The notes beneath the pieces were generated by a model. It was not told the DNA's origin, searched no databases, and worked only from the letters and a program-made list of their open reading frames with translations. Source: a bacterium (GTDB lineage Bacteria; Myxococcota_A; Polyangia; Nannocystales; Nannocystaceae). Taken from it: DNA of 64,000 nucleotides. The translations under genes and the position numbers were made by a program. This document shows, one piece after another, positions 40,233-49,348 of this stretch (its first letter is position 1; each line of letters begins with the position of its first letter). Location: contig JANSYI010000035.1 in NCBI GenBank assembly GCA_024742475.1, positions 1 through 64,000 of the forward strand. Reading direction: 5' to 3'.

Positions 40233-40250
40233 TGACACAGGACGCCCGCG

Positions 40251-41702
40251 ATGGCTGAAGACCGCAAGCCCACGACCAATGAAGTCGGGATCCCCGTTTC
40301 GAGCGACGAACACTCCCTGAGCGTCGGGCCCGATGGGCCCATCGTGCTCCACGACCACTATCTGATGGAGCAGATGGCCAAGTTCAACCGGGAGATGATT
40401 CCGGACCGGCAGCCTCACGCCAAGGGCGGCGGCGCGTACGGCCGCTTCGAGGTCACCCACGACATCAGCAAGTACACCAAGGCGGCGGTCTTCCAGCCGA
40501 GTACGGAGACCGAGGTCATCGCGCGGTTCTCGACGGTCGCCGGCGAGAGCGGCAGCCCCGACACGTGGCGAGATCCCCGCGGATTCGCGCTCAAGTTCTA
40601 CACGTCGCAGGGCAACTACGACATGGTCGGCAACAACACGCCGGTCTTCTTCGTCCGCGACCCTCTCAAGTTCCAGCACTTCATTCACTCCCAGAAGCGC
40701 CGCGCCGACAACGGCCTGCGGGACCACGACATGCAGTGGGACTTCTGGACGCTGTCACCCGAGTCGGCCCACCAGGTCGCGTGGCTGATGGGCGACCGCG
40801 GCATCCCCAAGACCTGGCGACACATGAACGGCTACTCCAGCCACACGTACATGTGGACCAACGCCGAGGGCGAGAAATTCTGGGTGAAGTACCACTTCAA
40901 GACCGACCAGGGCATCGAGTACTTCACCCAAGCCGAAGCGGTAGAGATGGCCGGCAAGGACGCGGACTACCACCGCCGCGACCTCTTCGATTCCATCGAG
41001 CAGGGCAAGCATCCCAGCTGGACGCTGAAGGTTCAGATCATGCCGTTCGAGGACGCCAAGACCTACCGCCTCAACCCCTTCGACCTGACCAAGGTGTGGC
41101 CACACGCCGACTACCCGCTGCACGAGGTGGGCACGCTGAAGCTCGACCGCAACCCGACCGACTTTCACAGTGAAATCGAACAGGTCGCCTACTCACCCAA
41201 CAACCTCGTGCCCGGCATCGGACCCAGCCCCGACAAGATGCTGCTCGCCCGCCTCATCTCCTACGCCGACGCGCACCGGGCTCGCCTGGGCGTGAACTAC
41301 AACCAGATCCCCGTCAACGCCCCCAAGTGCCCCTTCCACGCGTATGGCAAGGGCGGCGCGATGCGCATGGTCAAGGCGACCGACCCGGTCTACGCCCCCA
41401 ACTCCAAGGGCGGTCCCGCGGCGGACCCGCAGCGCTACCCCCTCGACACGGGCTGGGAGGCCTCCGGAGAGTTCACTCGGTCGGCATACACCAAGCGCGA
41501 GGACGACGACGACTGGAGTCAGGCCGGTGCGCTCGTCCGCGAGGTCATGGACGACGCCGCGCGCGATCGCCTCGTCGCCAACGCCTCCGGCCACCTCGCC
41601 GACGGCGTTAGCAAGCCGGTCATGCTCCGCGCCATCGAATACTGGAAGAACATCGACCAGGACGTCGGCGCCCGCATCGAGAAGGCCCTCAACGACAAGT
41701 AG
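40251..41702 (+). CDS. katA: Monofunctional haem catalase (clade 3, small subunit)
   Basis: The 483-residue protein has the catalase signatures: R-Q-P-H-A-K-G-G-G-A-Y-G with catalytic His56, G-N-N-T-P-V-F-F with Asn129, and RLISYADAHRARLG with haem-ligand Tyr338. Length fits clade 3 small-subunit catalases that bind NADPH. It dismutates hydrogen peroxide in the cytosol; there is no signal peptide. ATG start with AGGA upstream. An imperfect palindrome 18 nt upstream may mediate peroxide-responsive control. No regulator gene such as oxyR or perR is adjacent. Confidence 0.96.
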   Translation: MAEDRKPTTNEVGIPVSSDEHSLSVGPDGPIVLHDHYLMEQMAKFNREMIPDRQPHAKGGGAYGRFEVTHDISKYTKAAVFQPSTETEVIARFSTVAGESGSPDTWRDPRGFALKFYTSQGNYDMVGNNTPVFFVRDPLKFQHFIHSQKRRADNGLRDHDMQWDFWTLSPESAHQVAWLMGDRGIPKTWRHMNGYSSHTYMWTNAEGEKFWVKYHFKTDQGIEYFTQAEAVEMAGKDADYHRRDLFDSIEQGKHPSWTLKVQIMPFEDAKTYRLNPFDLTKVWPHADYPLHEVGTLKLDRNPTDFHSEIEQVAYSPNNLVPGIGPSPDKMLLARLISYADAHRARLGVNYNQIPVNAPKCPFHAYGKGGAMRMVKATDPVYAPNSKGGPAADPQRYPLDTGWEASGEFTRSAYTKREDDDDWSQAGALVREVMDDAARDRLVANASGHLADGVSKPVMLRAIEYWKNIDQDVGARIEKALNDK

Positions 41703-41794
41703 TCGCGCGCCGTCGAGCGGCCGCCCGCCACACCCACGGTGCACGGCGATTTCACCGGCTTGTCTTCGCGGCCATCCCCGTTCACGTTGAACCG

Positions 41795-42013
41795 GTGACG
41801 CCGCTGCACATCGACGACCGTGCGCCCCTCTCGCCCACGGCTGCGGCCAAGCTCCGTCGCGACGTCGCGGGCCACGGCACCCTGCAGGATGCGGTTCGGT
41901 GGGCGTTCGAGCGCGGACACCGGCTCCTCGGCGTGTTCGAGCAGGACGAGTTCACGCTCGACGTCGTCTTCGAGATCAGCCCCGAGCTCTATCTCGTATT
42001 CGACGCGACGTGA
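41795..42013 (+). CDS. Small protein of unknown function, frame continues past its TGA
   Basis: From GTG 41795 there are 72 codons to TGA 42011, with GC-rich third positions (64 of 72). The predicted order of helix (K-L-R-R-D-V), helix (D-A-V-R-W-A-F-E-R) and two strands (LLGVFEQDEF, LDVVFEISPELYLVFD) looks like a real compact protein. No family recognised. The same frame stays open for another 48 codons (to 42160) with coding-like composition, so the TGA may be a nonsense mutation, a sequence error or a selenocysteine codon. Confidence 0.5.
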   Translation: MTPLHIDDRAPLSPTAAAKLRRDVAGHGTLQDAVRWAFERGHRLLGVFEQDEFTLDVVFEISPELYLVFDAT

Positions 42014-42160
42014 CTGGGCGGCATCGCGGCGGTCGCCGCGTGGTCACAGCGCCCAACGCCGGACGCGCTGCTCGACGCCCGACTCGATCGCGGATGGACC
42101 GCGACCCCGACATCCACGGTCGACGGAGACCGGATCCTCGGGCACGCGGGCACCCGCTGA
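42014..42160 (+). other. In-frame open extension of the 41795 gene, with hairpin just after the TGA
   Basis: Forty-eight codons follow the TGA in the same frame. By my count GC at codon positions 1/2/3 is about 75/67/85%, the order seen in coding DNA here. Bases 42025-42040 form CGCGGC-GGTC-GCCGCG, with a bulged T at 42024 and two more pairs below. The GGTC loop starts 17 nt after the TGA, against 18 in fdhA. Confidence 0.35.
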
Positions 42161-42255
42161 GCGCGCTGGCTGCCACCGTCAGTTTGCCGGCCGTCGAACC
42201 GGACACCGGGCGCGGTGTCGCCAACACCGCAGTCGAGTCCAACGGGCTGGCTTGA

Positions 42256-42261
42256 TACGCT
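42256..42261 (+). promoter_or_regulatory. Candidate -10 element (TACGCT) for the hybrid kinase at 42287
   Basis: TACGCT ends 10 nt before an in-frame GTG (42272) and 25 nt before ATG 42287. Confidence 0.35.
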
Positions 42262-42286
42262 CTCGCCAACCGTGGGCGAGCGGAAC

Positions 42287-44350
42287 ATGGGGTCTCGACA
42301 GCGCGTGCAGAGCGAGGCGCTACGGCAGGTTGCGGTACAGCTTCGCACGCCGGGACGGACGCTGAGCGAGCACTTCGCCACGCTATGCCGCGCTGGAGCG
42401 GAGTTCTTGGAGGTCTCGCGAGCGTCCGTCTGGCTCTTCAACGAAGATCGTAGCCTGCTCGGGTGCGCCAACGGGTACGAGCGCGACGGTGAGCAACATT
42501 GCTCTGGGCAGCAGCTGCTTGCGGAACACTATCCCCGCTACTTCAGCGCGTGCTCGGACCTACAGGCGCTCGCTGTCCGGGATGTACACGCCGACCCTCG
42601 GGTCGCCGAGCTCTGTACCTACTTCACCGAGGCGGGCATTCGGTCGATGTTGGATGCTCCCATCTACGTGGGGTCGGCCGCGCTCGGCGTGGTTTGCCAC
42701 GAGGACACGTCGCGAGCGCGCGACTGGACGCCCGAAGAGCAGGCGTTTGCCGCCTGGCTGGCGCAGCTGGCCGCCAACGTCATCGCAGCGGACCGCTGGA
42801 GGGCGCGTGAGGAAGAACTGCGTCGCAGCGAGGCTCTGTACCGATCGATCGTCGAGGACTTTACCGACGTGGTGGTCCGAATCGACCGAGAAGGTCGGAT
42901 CGTCGAGGTCAACCCAATGGCAACCGAGCTCCGCGGCTCGGATCCCGTCGAGATGCAGGGGCGCACCGTCTTCGAGATTACGCCGCCCGAGGAACACCAC
43001 GTGTTCCTCGACGCCGTCCGTCAAGCCACCCCCCAGTCTCCCGTGGTGCACTACACACACCATGCACTCGGGGTCGGTGGAGAGCGAATGCTCTTCGACT
43101 GGACTTCGAGGGTCTTCTTCGACGAGCACGGTCAACCCACCGACTGCCGATCGATCGGGCGCGATGTCACCGAGCAGCGCCGCAGGGAAGCCAAGCTACG
43201 AGAGGCCGAGCGGTTGCAGGCGCTTGCCGTCTTCTCCGGAGGCATCGCGCACGATCTCAACAACCTGCTGACCCCGGTGTTGGTCTTCACGGACGCCGCG
43301 ATCTCGAGCTTGCCCAGCGACCGCGCAGAGGTCGACGACCTGAAGGAAGTCTCCAAGGCGGCGATGCGCGCTCGGTCGCTCGTTCGACAGGTACTGCTCT
43401 TTTCTCGCCCCTCCGAGGGCGTCGAGCGGACCACCATGGACCCCACTCCGTACGTGTCCGAGGCATCGGCCCTCGTTCGCGCGAGCGCACCTTCGTCCGT
43501 CGAGTTCGACACGACCCTTCCCCAGGAACGTGCGGCGATACGTGCTGACCCCTCCGACCTGTTTCAGATCGTGTCCAACCTGTGCACCAACGCCGTGCAG
43601 GCGATGCCCACGGGTGGTCACTTGCGCGTCACGGCGAGCCTCGAGCCCGAGACCTACAGGATCGAGGTTGCGGACACCGGAGCCGGCATCCCCCGCGAGG
43701 TCGCTGACAGCATCTTCGACCCGTTCTTCACGACCAAACCGGTCGGAGAGGGTACCGGGCTCGGGCTGTCGGTCATTCGCAGCATCGTCGAACAGCTGGG
43801 CGGAACGATCACCTTCGAGAGCAAACCCGGGCAGGGGACGACCTTCGTCGTCAGGCTCCCACTCACCCGCGCCCCGGACGAGCGACCCGAGAACCCAAGC
43901 GATACGCGTCAACGCTCCGCGGGGAGCGAACACCTCCTGGTGGTGGACGACGAGCCGCACGTGCTTCATTCCGTCTGCGGCGGCCTCCGAGCGCTGGGAT
44001 ACGAGGTCACCCCCGAGCAGTCCGCCCTGGATGCCATGGCTCGACTCGAGCGAAACGAGACGTTCGACCTCGTCTTGACCGACGACACGATGCCGGCCGT
44101 GAGCGGACTCGAGCTGGCGCGTTCGATGCGTGAGCGGAACATCGACGTCCCCATCATCTTGATGTCGGGGGCTGCACCGCCAGACGAGTCCGTCGATGTC
44201 TCGGTCTCTGCCGTGCTGACCAAGCCGTTTCGCCTCTCGGAGCTGGCCACGAACGTGCGTGCCGCTCTGGACGCCGCGACGGGAGTCCCTGCCCCTCGAT
44301 CGGAAGACGCGGACGCGGAACGGCCCACCTCGCGCCCCACTGCGGAATGA
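42287..44350 (+). CDS. Cytosolic hybrid histidine kinase (GAF-PAS-HisKA-HATPase-REC)
   Basis: The 687-residue protein has no membrane segment. A GAF domain (about 30-180) contains A-S-V-W-L-F-N-E-D and G-V-V-C-H-E-D. A PAS domain (about 195-310) ends D-I-G-R-D-V-T-E-Q. The HisKA box FSGGIAHDLNNLL has His322, followed by ATPase boxes (N-L-C-T-N-A-V-Q-A; D-T-G-A-G-I; GEGTGLGLS). A receiver domain has acceptor Asp599 (LVLTDDTMP). Start is ATG 42287; GTG 42272 is possible and closer to TACGCT. The HDxNN kinase type matches the kinase at 27060. Signal and output are unknown. Confidence 0.92.
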   Translation: MGSRQRVQSEALRQVAVQLRTPGRTLSEHFATLCRAGAEFLEVSRASVWLFNEDRSLLGCANGYERDGEQHCSGQQLLAEHYPRYFSACSDLQALAVRDVHADPRVAELCTYFTEAGIRSMLDAPIYVGSAALGVVCHEDTSRARDWTPEEQAFAAWLAQLAANVIAADRWRAREEELRRSEALYRSIVEDFTDVVVRIDREGRIVEVNPMATELRGSDPVEMQGRTVFEITPPEEHHVFLDAVRQATPQSPVVHYTHHALGVGGERMLFDWTSRVFFDEHGQPTDCRSIGRDVTEQRRREAKLREAERLQALAVFSGGIAHDLNNLLTPVLVFTDAAISSLPSDRAEVDDLKEVSKAAMRARSLVRQVLLFSRPSEGVERTTMDPTPYVSEASALVRASAPSSVEFDTTLPQERAAIRADPSDLFQIVSNLCTNAVQAMPTGGHLRVTASLEPETYRIEVADTGAGIPREVADSIFDPFFTTKPVGEGTGLGLSVIRSIVEQLGGTITFESKPGQGTTFVVRLPLTRAPDERPENPSDTRQRSAGSEHLLVVDDEPHVLHSVCGGLRALGYEVTPEQSALDAMARLERNETFDLVLTDDTMPAVSGLELARSMRERNIDVPIILMSGAAPPDESVDVSVSAVLTKPFRLSELATNVRAALDAATGVPAPRSEDADAERPTSRPTAE

Positions 44351-44404
44351 GGCCGGCACCGCCTCCCAATGGTCTCTGGTCGTCGAACAATGGGGCGTCC
44401 ATGT

Positions 44405-44420
44405 CCTGCTCGTGAGCAGG
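44405..44420. repeat. 16-bp palindrome CCTGCTCGTGAGCAGG
   Basis: CCTGCTC and GAGCAGG meet around GT, 54 bp after the kinase stop and 58 bp before the next start. It could end the kinase transcript or be a binding site. Confidence 0.35.
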
Positions 44421-44478
44421 TGCAATGAAAAAGCATCGCCCCGGTGATCCAACGCGGGTCGAGCGGGGCTCCGTGGTC

Positions 44479-45330
44479 ATGCCGACCTTGCGCACTGCCA
44501 CCCTCCTTGGCCTGCTCCTCGTCCCCTGCGCGTGCGGAGACGACGATTCAGGCCCGATGCAGGCCTCTTCGTCCTCCACCGGCGAGGCGCTGCCCACGAC
44601 GACGTCGACGACGACGACCGACACGCCCACGGGAGAGAGCAGCTCGAGCGAGGGCGGCGATACGTCGAGCACAGCCGGCTCCTCGAGCTCGAGCGAGTCC
44701 GGGGGCTCCGAGTCGACGGGCTCACCAGACCCGGCACTCTGCGACCCCATCGCCCAGGACTGCGTCGATCCCGAGGCCGCGAAATGCGGGCTGCGGTGGA
44801 ACGATGGTGACCCGATCGCTGCCTGCGAGCCGATCTTGGGCGAGGGTGCGCTGGGTGAGGCGTGTGCTCTGCCAGGGGGGATCCTTGGCGAGGACGACTG
44901 CGCTCCGGGGCTGTTCTGCTCCAACTTTGGCGTGGCGGAAGGTCGCGTGTGCCGTTCGATCTGCTCCGAAGGCACCTGCGACGCCGGGGAGGCATGCGTG
45001 GACTTCTTCAACTGGGACTATGGGGTCTGCTCTCCCACGTGCGCGATTGCGGGAGACGACTGTCCCGAGGGAACCGGCTGCCAGCCGATCGCCTCGCGAG
45101 ACGAGCCAGGCTCGGCAACCATCTGCACGCCGACGGGGCCGGCCCAGCTAGGCGAGGAATGCAACGGGCTTTCGAGATGCGAAGAAGGCCTGATGTGCGT
45201 TGCTCAGCTCGCCGGCCCGGTGACGTGCGAGCAGTTCTGCGAGATCGAGGGCGAGCTGACCTGCCCCGACGGCGTGCAGTGCTTGCCGCTATTGGACACG
45301 CCCGGCTGGGGTTTCTGCAATCCCAGCTGA
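44479..45330 (+). CDS. Stalked Cys-rich lipoprotein
   Basis: The 283-residue product starts at ATG 44479, which gives a lipobox in LLLVPCACGDD. A Ser/Thr/Glu stalk of about 70 residues follows, then about 190 residues with some 20 Cys in pairs (G-L-F-C-S, R-V-C-R-S-I-C, A-G-E-A-C-V-D). This resembles myxobacterial surface proteins with dense disulfides. The ATG at 44425 would place 18 residues before the signal and is less likely. Its 3' end overlaps the convergent gene at 45289 by 42 bp. Function unknown. Confidence 0.82.
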   Translation: MPTLRTATLLGLLLVPCACGDDDSGPMQASSSSTGEALPTTTSTTTTDTPTGESSSSEGGDTSSTAGSSSSSESGGSESTGSPDPALCDPIAQDCVDPEAAKCGLRWNDGDPIAACEPILGEGALGEACALPGGILGEDDCAPGLFCSNFGVAEGRVCRSICSEGTCDAGEACVDFFNWDYGVCSPTCAIAGDDCPEGTGCQPIASRDEPGSATICTPTGPAQLGEECNGLSRCEEGLMCVAQLAGPVTCEQFCEIEGELTCPDGVQCLPLLDTPGWGFCNPS

Positions 45331-45867
45331 TCGTGCGTTGGCTGGGAGAATCTCGCCGCAGATGCGACGTGCCGCGATCACGCGGGCCATCGCGCGGCGG
45401 AGGATCACCGAGGCCTGCCGCCGGTCGAGTGCCTCGGTGCCGTCGACCTCGGTGAGAACGCGGTGCAGGTCTTCGAGCGCAGCGTCGAGCTCACCGTCGA
45501 GCGCCAGCTGGGCGGGAAGCTCGGGGTCGGTGTCCAGCAAGGTGGGCTCGATCAACCCGAGGTCCGCGAGCCGATGCAGGCAGCGCTCGATCCTCTGCGA
45601 GCTCTCGCCGAAGACGGCCAAGGCTTCGCCCAGCTGGCTCGCCGTGAGTCGACGCCGGCGGAGCTCATGAAGATAGGCGCCATCCACGGGCTCGAGGCCG
45701 TGGCTATACGCCCACTGGGCGCGCTCGCTGTTGAGTCGGTCCCAGCTGCCGTCGAGCTGGGTGACGAAGGCTCTTCCGGGGCACATCGCCTCGATGGCGT
45801 AGCCGCGAGGGGAGAGCGTGAAGCGTTGTACAGACGTGTTGAAAGCGTAGGCGTGGGCGTGTTGCAT
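45289..45867 (-). CDS. Protein of unknown function with winged-helix-like segment
   Basis: The 192-residue product has no signal peptide. The middle, RRRLTASQLGEALAVFG followed by I-E-R-C-L-H-R-L-A-D-L-G-L-I-E-P, has the spacing of a winged-helix module. The N-terminal strand Y-A-I-E-A-M-C-P-G-R-A-F-V-T-Q-L and the rest give no family match. Start at ATG 45867 is a guess; a longer frame to 45963 exists but is Arg/Ala-rich. The 179-bp gap upstream shows nothing else. Confidence 0.65.
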   Translation of the reverse strand: MQHAHAYAFNTSVQRFTLSPRGYAIEAMCPGRAFVTQLDGSWDRLNSERAQWAYSHGLEPVDGAYLHELRRRRLTASQLGEALAVFGESSQRIERCLHRLADLGLIEPTLLDTDPELPAQLALDGELDAALEDLHRVLTEVDGTEALDRRQASVILRRAMARVIAARRICGEILPANARSAGIAETPAGRVQ

Positions 45868-46046
45868 GGGGGCTCGCGCAGCCGAGGCACGAGCCGCAGA
45901 TGCTTGGTGGCGATGGCCTCTGAGGCCAGCCCCACAACGTAGCACGGCGCTTCCGAATGACAAGCACTGCGGTCGCCCCGACGACGTCCCGCCGCGGACA
46001 ACGCCGGGCTCGCTTCATGGAGAGCGCCTGCGGGTTCTCGAAGGTG

Positions 46047-47900
46047 TCAGCCTGGCGTGAATGTAAACGGGTAGTTGACCACGACGATGCCATCACCGGC
46101 GGGTTCGGGAAACGTCCAGCGCTTTGCGACCTTGACCAAGCACTCGCCGACGTCCTCGTTGCCGAGCGTGTTCGACTTGACCTTGGCGCTTGCGACACGG
46201 CCGGAGGTTCCGATCACGAAGCTGAGCATGATCTTGCCCTCGAGATCGGGCTCCTTCGACAGCGCGTTGTTGTAGCAGTGACGAACCTCGCTGATGTGCA
46301 GTCGGACGATGCGCCGGATCGTGTCCTTGGGGAGTGACCCCTTGACCGTGGGCTTGGATTGTCTGACGCGGGGGCGCTTCTTGCCGCTCGAGCCCGTGCC
46401 ACCGCCACCGCCACCGCCGCCCCAGTCCGCGCCGCCGAGTGAACCGAAGTCGTCGCCCGCCCCGAGAAGCCCGCCGACGCCATCGCCGAGTTCCCCACCC
46501 GCGAGTCCGCCCCACACGTCCTCATCGCCCAACCCCGCCCCGATCCCGATCAACCCCTCCTCGGGTTCGATCTTCGCCATCAGACCGAGGAGTCCGGCCT
46601 TGGCCGCGAGCCGCCGATGATCGGTTCCCGTCTGCACCTGGATCTGCTCGAACCAGCACCGCGTAGGATCGTCGCTGCATCGCTCGCCCCGCAATCGATG
46701 CAAAGCGTTCAGCAGGACGCCTGCCGACACATCGTGATCCGGACGGACGACGACTGCGGTGGGCGCATCGCCGCTCCCCGCACGCTCCTCAGCCCTTGCT
46801 GCGAGCAGCTCGAAGTCGTAGGGAGTCTGCGCGCCGTCGCCGATGCGTTGCTTTGCTCCGCCGCTGGGCGGGGTCAGTTCGAACCCCTTGGCATCGATCT
46901 CGAGCGCTGGCGTCCCCAGACTGCGGTGCTCCGTCGTCTCGAAGGCGATCAGGCCGAACGCCAGCGGCTCGGTCTGAGCCACGATGCCAGCGCTCGGGCC
47001 CGCCTCGCGCATCATCGCGTCGACACGAAGCAGGGTCGCGATGGGGATCCGCTCGTCGACCACCAGCACCATCGGGGTTTCCTCATCTTGGGGGCTGGCC
47101 TCCAGCTCGGCCAGGAGCGCGTCGCGAAGCGTCTTGGTCGCATCCTCGCCGGCTTCCCCCTCCGGAAGCGCACCCTTGGCGAGCTCGAGCACGGACGCCC
47201 CGGCGACCCGAACCTCCTCGGGCGTGACCGCGACCTCGATCGCGTGAAGGGGAACTGGGGGCAACGTGCCGCCCAACACCGGGATCCGCTGGCCTGGGGA
47301 TCCCCAGACCGCGCGAGCACGCAGCCACATCGCGTCCGCGATCGGCTTGGCGTCACGCTCGGGCACGCCTTGCTCCCGCAGCCAATGCAGCGCGACGAAC
47401 GGCATGCCCGAGGTCGCCCCCGATCGCAGCCAGGCCTCGCGATCGGCCAGTCCCAGACGGCCGAATCCGCAGCGGTCGAACATCGCCGGCGCCCGCTTGG
47501 GGGGCGGTAGCTCGACCAAAGCGCGCGTGACCTCGTCGCCGTGTTCGCAGATCGACGCCAGCATCGCGATCTCGCTGCGGGCAGCCTTGGCCGCCAACGC
47601 TTCGTCACCGCGGGCCGTCGCGGTCGACACGAAGAACGCGTCGAAAGCCTCGGGCAGGTCGCACGACTCGGGCAAGCCCGTGGCAACGAGCGTACGACGA
47701 GCCCGGGGTCCTGCCGACTCCAGTGAGCGCGCGAGCGTGGCCACGCCGTCGAGCCGGCACGCCGAGGGACGCACGGCCGCAGACGCGGACCGCGTGCCTT
47801 CCCTCGGCCCTTCTGTGGCCTTGTCCGCGGAGTCGGACGTTGCGGCCCCACAGCCAACGACGAACAACGATGCGACGAGGAGATGCCCGAGACGACCCAC
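46047..47900 (-). CDS. AgmX/PglI-type lipoprotein with ExbD-like segments and TonB-like C-terminal domain
   Basis: The 617-residue protein has lipobox SLFVVGCGAA. Two middle segments read like ExbD/TolR periplasmic domains (PMVLVVDERIPIATLLRVD; A-V-V-V-R-P-D-H-D-V-S-A-G-V-L-L). A Gly-rich linker follows (D-W then eight Gly). The last 90 residues match the AgmX/PglI C-terminal domain (I-R-R-I-V-R-L-H-I-S-E-V-R-H-C-Y; KRWTFPEP). Such domains occur in gliding-motility and envelope energy-transfer proteins of myxobacteria. Combining ExbD-like and TonB-like parts in one lipoprotein is unusual. GTG start with TATACT ending 7 nt upstream. Confidence 0.82.
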   Translation of the reverse strand: MGRLGHLLVASLFVVGCGAATSDSADKATEGPREGTRSASAAVRPSACRLDGVATLARSLESAGPRARRTLVATGLPESCDLPEAFDAFFVSTATARGDEALAAKAARSEIAMLASICEHGDEVTRALVELPPPKRAPAMFDRCGFGRLGLADREAWLRSGATSGMPFVALHWLREQGVPERDAKPIADAMWLRARAVWGSPGQRIPVLGGTLPPVPLHAIEVAVTPEEVRVAGASVLELAKGALPEGEAGEDATKTLRDALLAELEASPQDEETPMVLVVDERIPIATLLRVDAMMREAGPSAGIVAQTEPLAFGLIAFETTEHRSLGTPALEIDAKGFELTPPSGGAKQRIGDGAQTPYDFELLAARAEERAGSGDAPTAVVVRPDHDVSAGVLLNALHRLRGERCSDDPTRCWFEQIQVQTGTDHRRLAAKAGLLGLMAKIEPEEGLIGIGAGLGDEDVWGGLAGGELGDGVGGLLGAGDDFGSLGGADWGGGGGGGGTGSSGKKRPRVRQSKPTVKGSLPKDTIRRIVRLHISEVRHCYNNALSKEPDLEGKIMLSFVIGTSGRVASAKVKSNTLGNEDVGECLVKVAKRWTFPEPAGDGIVVVNYPFTFTPG

Positions 47901-47907
47901 GGGCCTC

Positions 47908-47913
47908 AGTATA
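47908..47913 (-). promoter_or_regulatory. Candidate -10 element (TATACT) for the gene at 47900
   Basis: TATACT on the minus strand ends 7 nt before the GTG start. Confidence 0.5.
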
Positions 47914-47971
47914 GGGGGCTGCGAGGCGTCCCAACTGGACGGGTGCCGACGGCAGAACTCCCGCGAGCCGC

Positions 47972-49201
47972 TCAGGGCTCTTGCCTACAGCCGATTCGCG
48001 ACGTCGCGACGACGATGTCGTCGTAGTAGATCGTCTGCTCTTCGGAGGGCATGAGCCCCTGGTCCAGAAGGTACTGCCGTTTGTTCTCGTAGGTGTCTCG
48101 CTGGTAGTAGGAGTCGAGGAAGACGCCCTTGAACCCGACCTGGTCCGAGGTCCGGAAGTTGAAGCCTTCGAACGGTGCCGGGTCGGTGCATGCGGAGAAC
48201 TCGCATCCGTCCTCGTGAAAGGTGGCGCGCAGCCACGTGCCGATCGGGTTGCCCTCTCGATAGTCGCCGACGAGCTCGTCGTTGACGTAGAAGGCGAGCG
48301 CGCCATCGTACTCACCGACCGTGTTCGTCTTGGCGTGAATCTCGATGCAGGCCCACTCGCCGATCGGAAGCGGTTCTTGGTCGTTGGGCTGGAACACGTT
48401 GCCGTAGTAGTAGGTCGTGCCTTGGTCTCCGTCGCAGCCGGGCGTGGCGGAGCCGTCGTTGCAACGGCCCGACCGCATCTCGTGCCAGTACGTGTAGAAG
48501 TTGAGAACGTCGGCGTTGTTGACGTCGAGGTCGAACCAGAACCCCTGGTCCCCGCCCGGCACCGTGTTTGCGAGCCCGGAGCTGTTCCACTCGTCATTGC
48601 CCGCAGCCACGCGTACCCAGTGATGGGGCTTGGGCGCGACATGAGGGAACTGCACGTGAAACCGCCAGTAGACCTCCTCGACTTGATCGAACGCAAAGCG
48701 CGGTGAAGCCGAGATGTACTGGTTCTCGTCCAGGTGCGCTCGGGTCACCCGCGACTGCAAGAACGCCTCGCCCGCGTTGGCCAAGCCGGCGTCCTGGAGA
48801 ACGGAGAGGTAGGTCGTGTCCGCGTCGGGCGAGTCCCAACGGCCCCACCCCGACTCGAAGTCGTCGTGAAACAGCACCGCAGGGTCCGACCCGATGCCGA
48901 CGTCGCCCGGGTACTTCTCGGCCAGCGTCTCCGGCTCACCGGCCGTTCCCCCAGGTTCCCCGGTGGTTTCGCTGCCTCCACTCGAACCCTCACCCGACTC
49001 GGATCCGGGGCCGGTCGGGCCACCACCGGACGCACTTCCAGGACCCCCGCTCGCGCTCGCGCCCGGCCCCGCGTCGGCTTCCGAGCCGCCGCTCGCTGCC
49101 CCAGTGCTCCCGCTCGAGCTGCCCCCCTCGACCCCAGCGTCAGAGCACCCCCCGACCATCGCGAGGAACAGCAACGCACCGACCAAAGTCTCCCGCTTCA
49201 C
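47972..49201 (-). CDS. Stalked lipoprotein with polysaccharide-lyase-like jelly-roll domain
   Basis: The 409-residue product has lipobox MVGGCSDA and an 85-residue Gly/Ser/Ala/Glu stalk. A beta-sandwich domain then begins F-H-D-D-F-E-S-G-W-G-R-W and contains EVYWRFHVQFP, W-A-C-I-E-I-H-A-K-T-N-T, and a final Y-Y-D-D-I-V-V-A-T. This layout is typical of polysaccharide-lyase/concanavalin-like lectin domains. It suggests binding or cleavage of an extracellular glycan; catalytic residues were not assigned. GTG start with TAACGT ending 6 nt upstream. Confidence 0.8.
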   Translation of the reverse strand: MKRETLVGALLFLAMVGGCSDAGVEGGSSSGSTGAASGGSEADAGPGASASGGPGSASGGGPTGPGSESGEGSSGGSETTGEPGGTAGEPETLAEKYPGDVGIGSDPAVLFHDDFESGWGRWDSPDADTTYLSVLQDAGLANAGEAFLQSRVTRAHLDENQYISASPRFAFDQVEEVYWRFHVQFPHVAPKPHHWVRVAAGNDEWNSSGLANTVPGGDQGFWFDLDVNNADVLNFYTYWHEMRSGRCNDGSATPGCDGDQGTTYYYGNVFQPNDQEPLPIGEWACIEIHAKTNTVGEYDGALAFYVNDELVGDYREGNPIGTWLRATFHEDGCEFSACTDPAPFEGFNFRTSDQVGFKGVFLDSYYQRDTYENKRQYLLDQGLMPSEEQTIYYDDIVVATSRIGCRQEP

Positions 49202-49207
49202 GAATCG

Positions 49208-49213
49208 ACGTTA
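49208..49213 (-). promoter_or_regulatory. Candidate -10 element (TAACGT) for the gene at 49201
   Basis: TAACGT on the minus strand ends 6 nt before the GTG start. Confidence 0.5.
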
Positions 49214-49348
49214 ACACGGCCCAAGCGTCCGAAAACGATCTGCGCAGCCGCGGTAAGCCTCGGCGGGCGACGGCTGCGGCGGAACCCGAGACACTGCGCC
49301 TTCGGGGACTGGACGGGTCACCTCCGGGCGTGGGACCGTGCGCATTGG

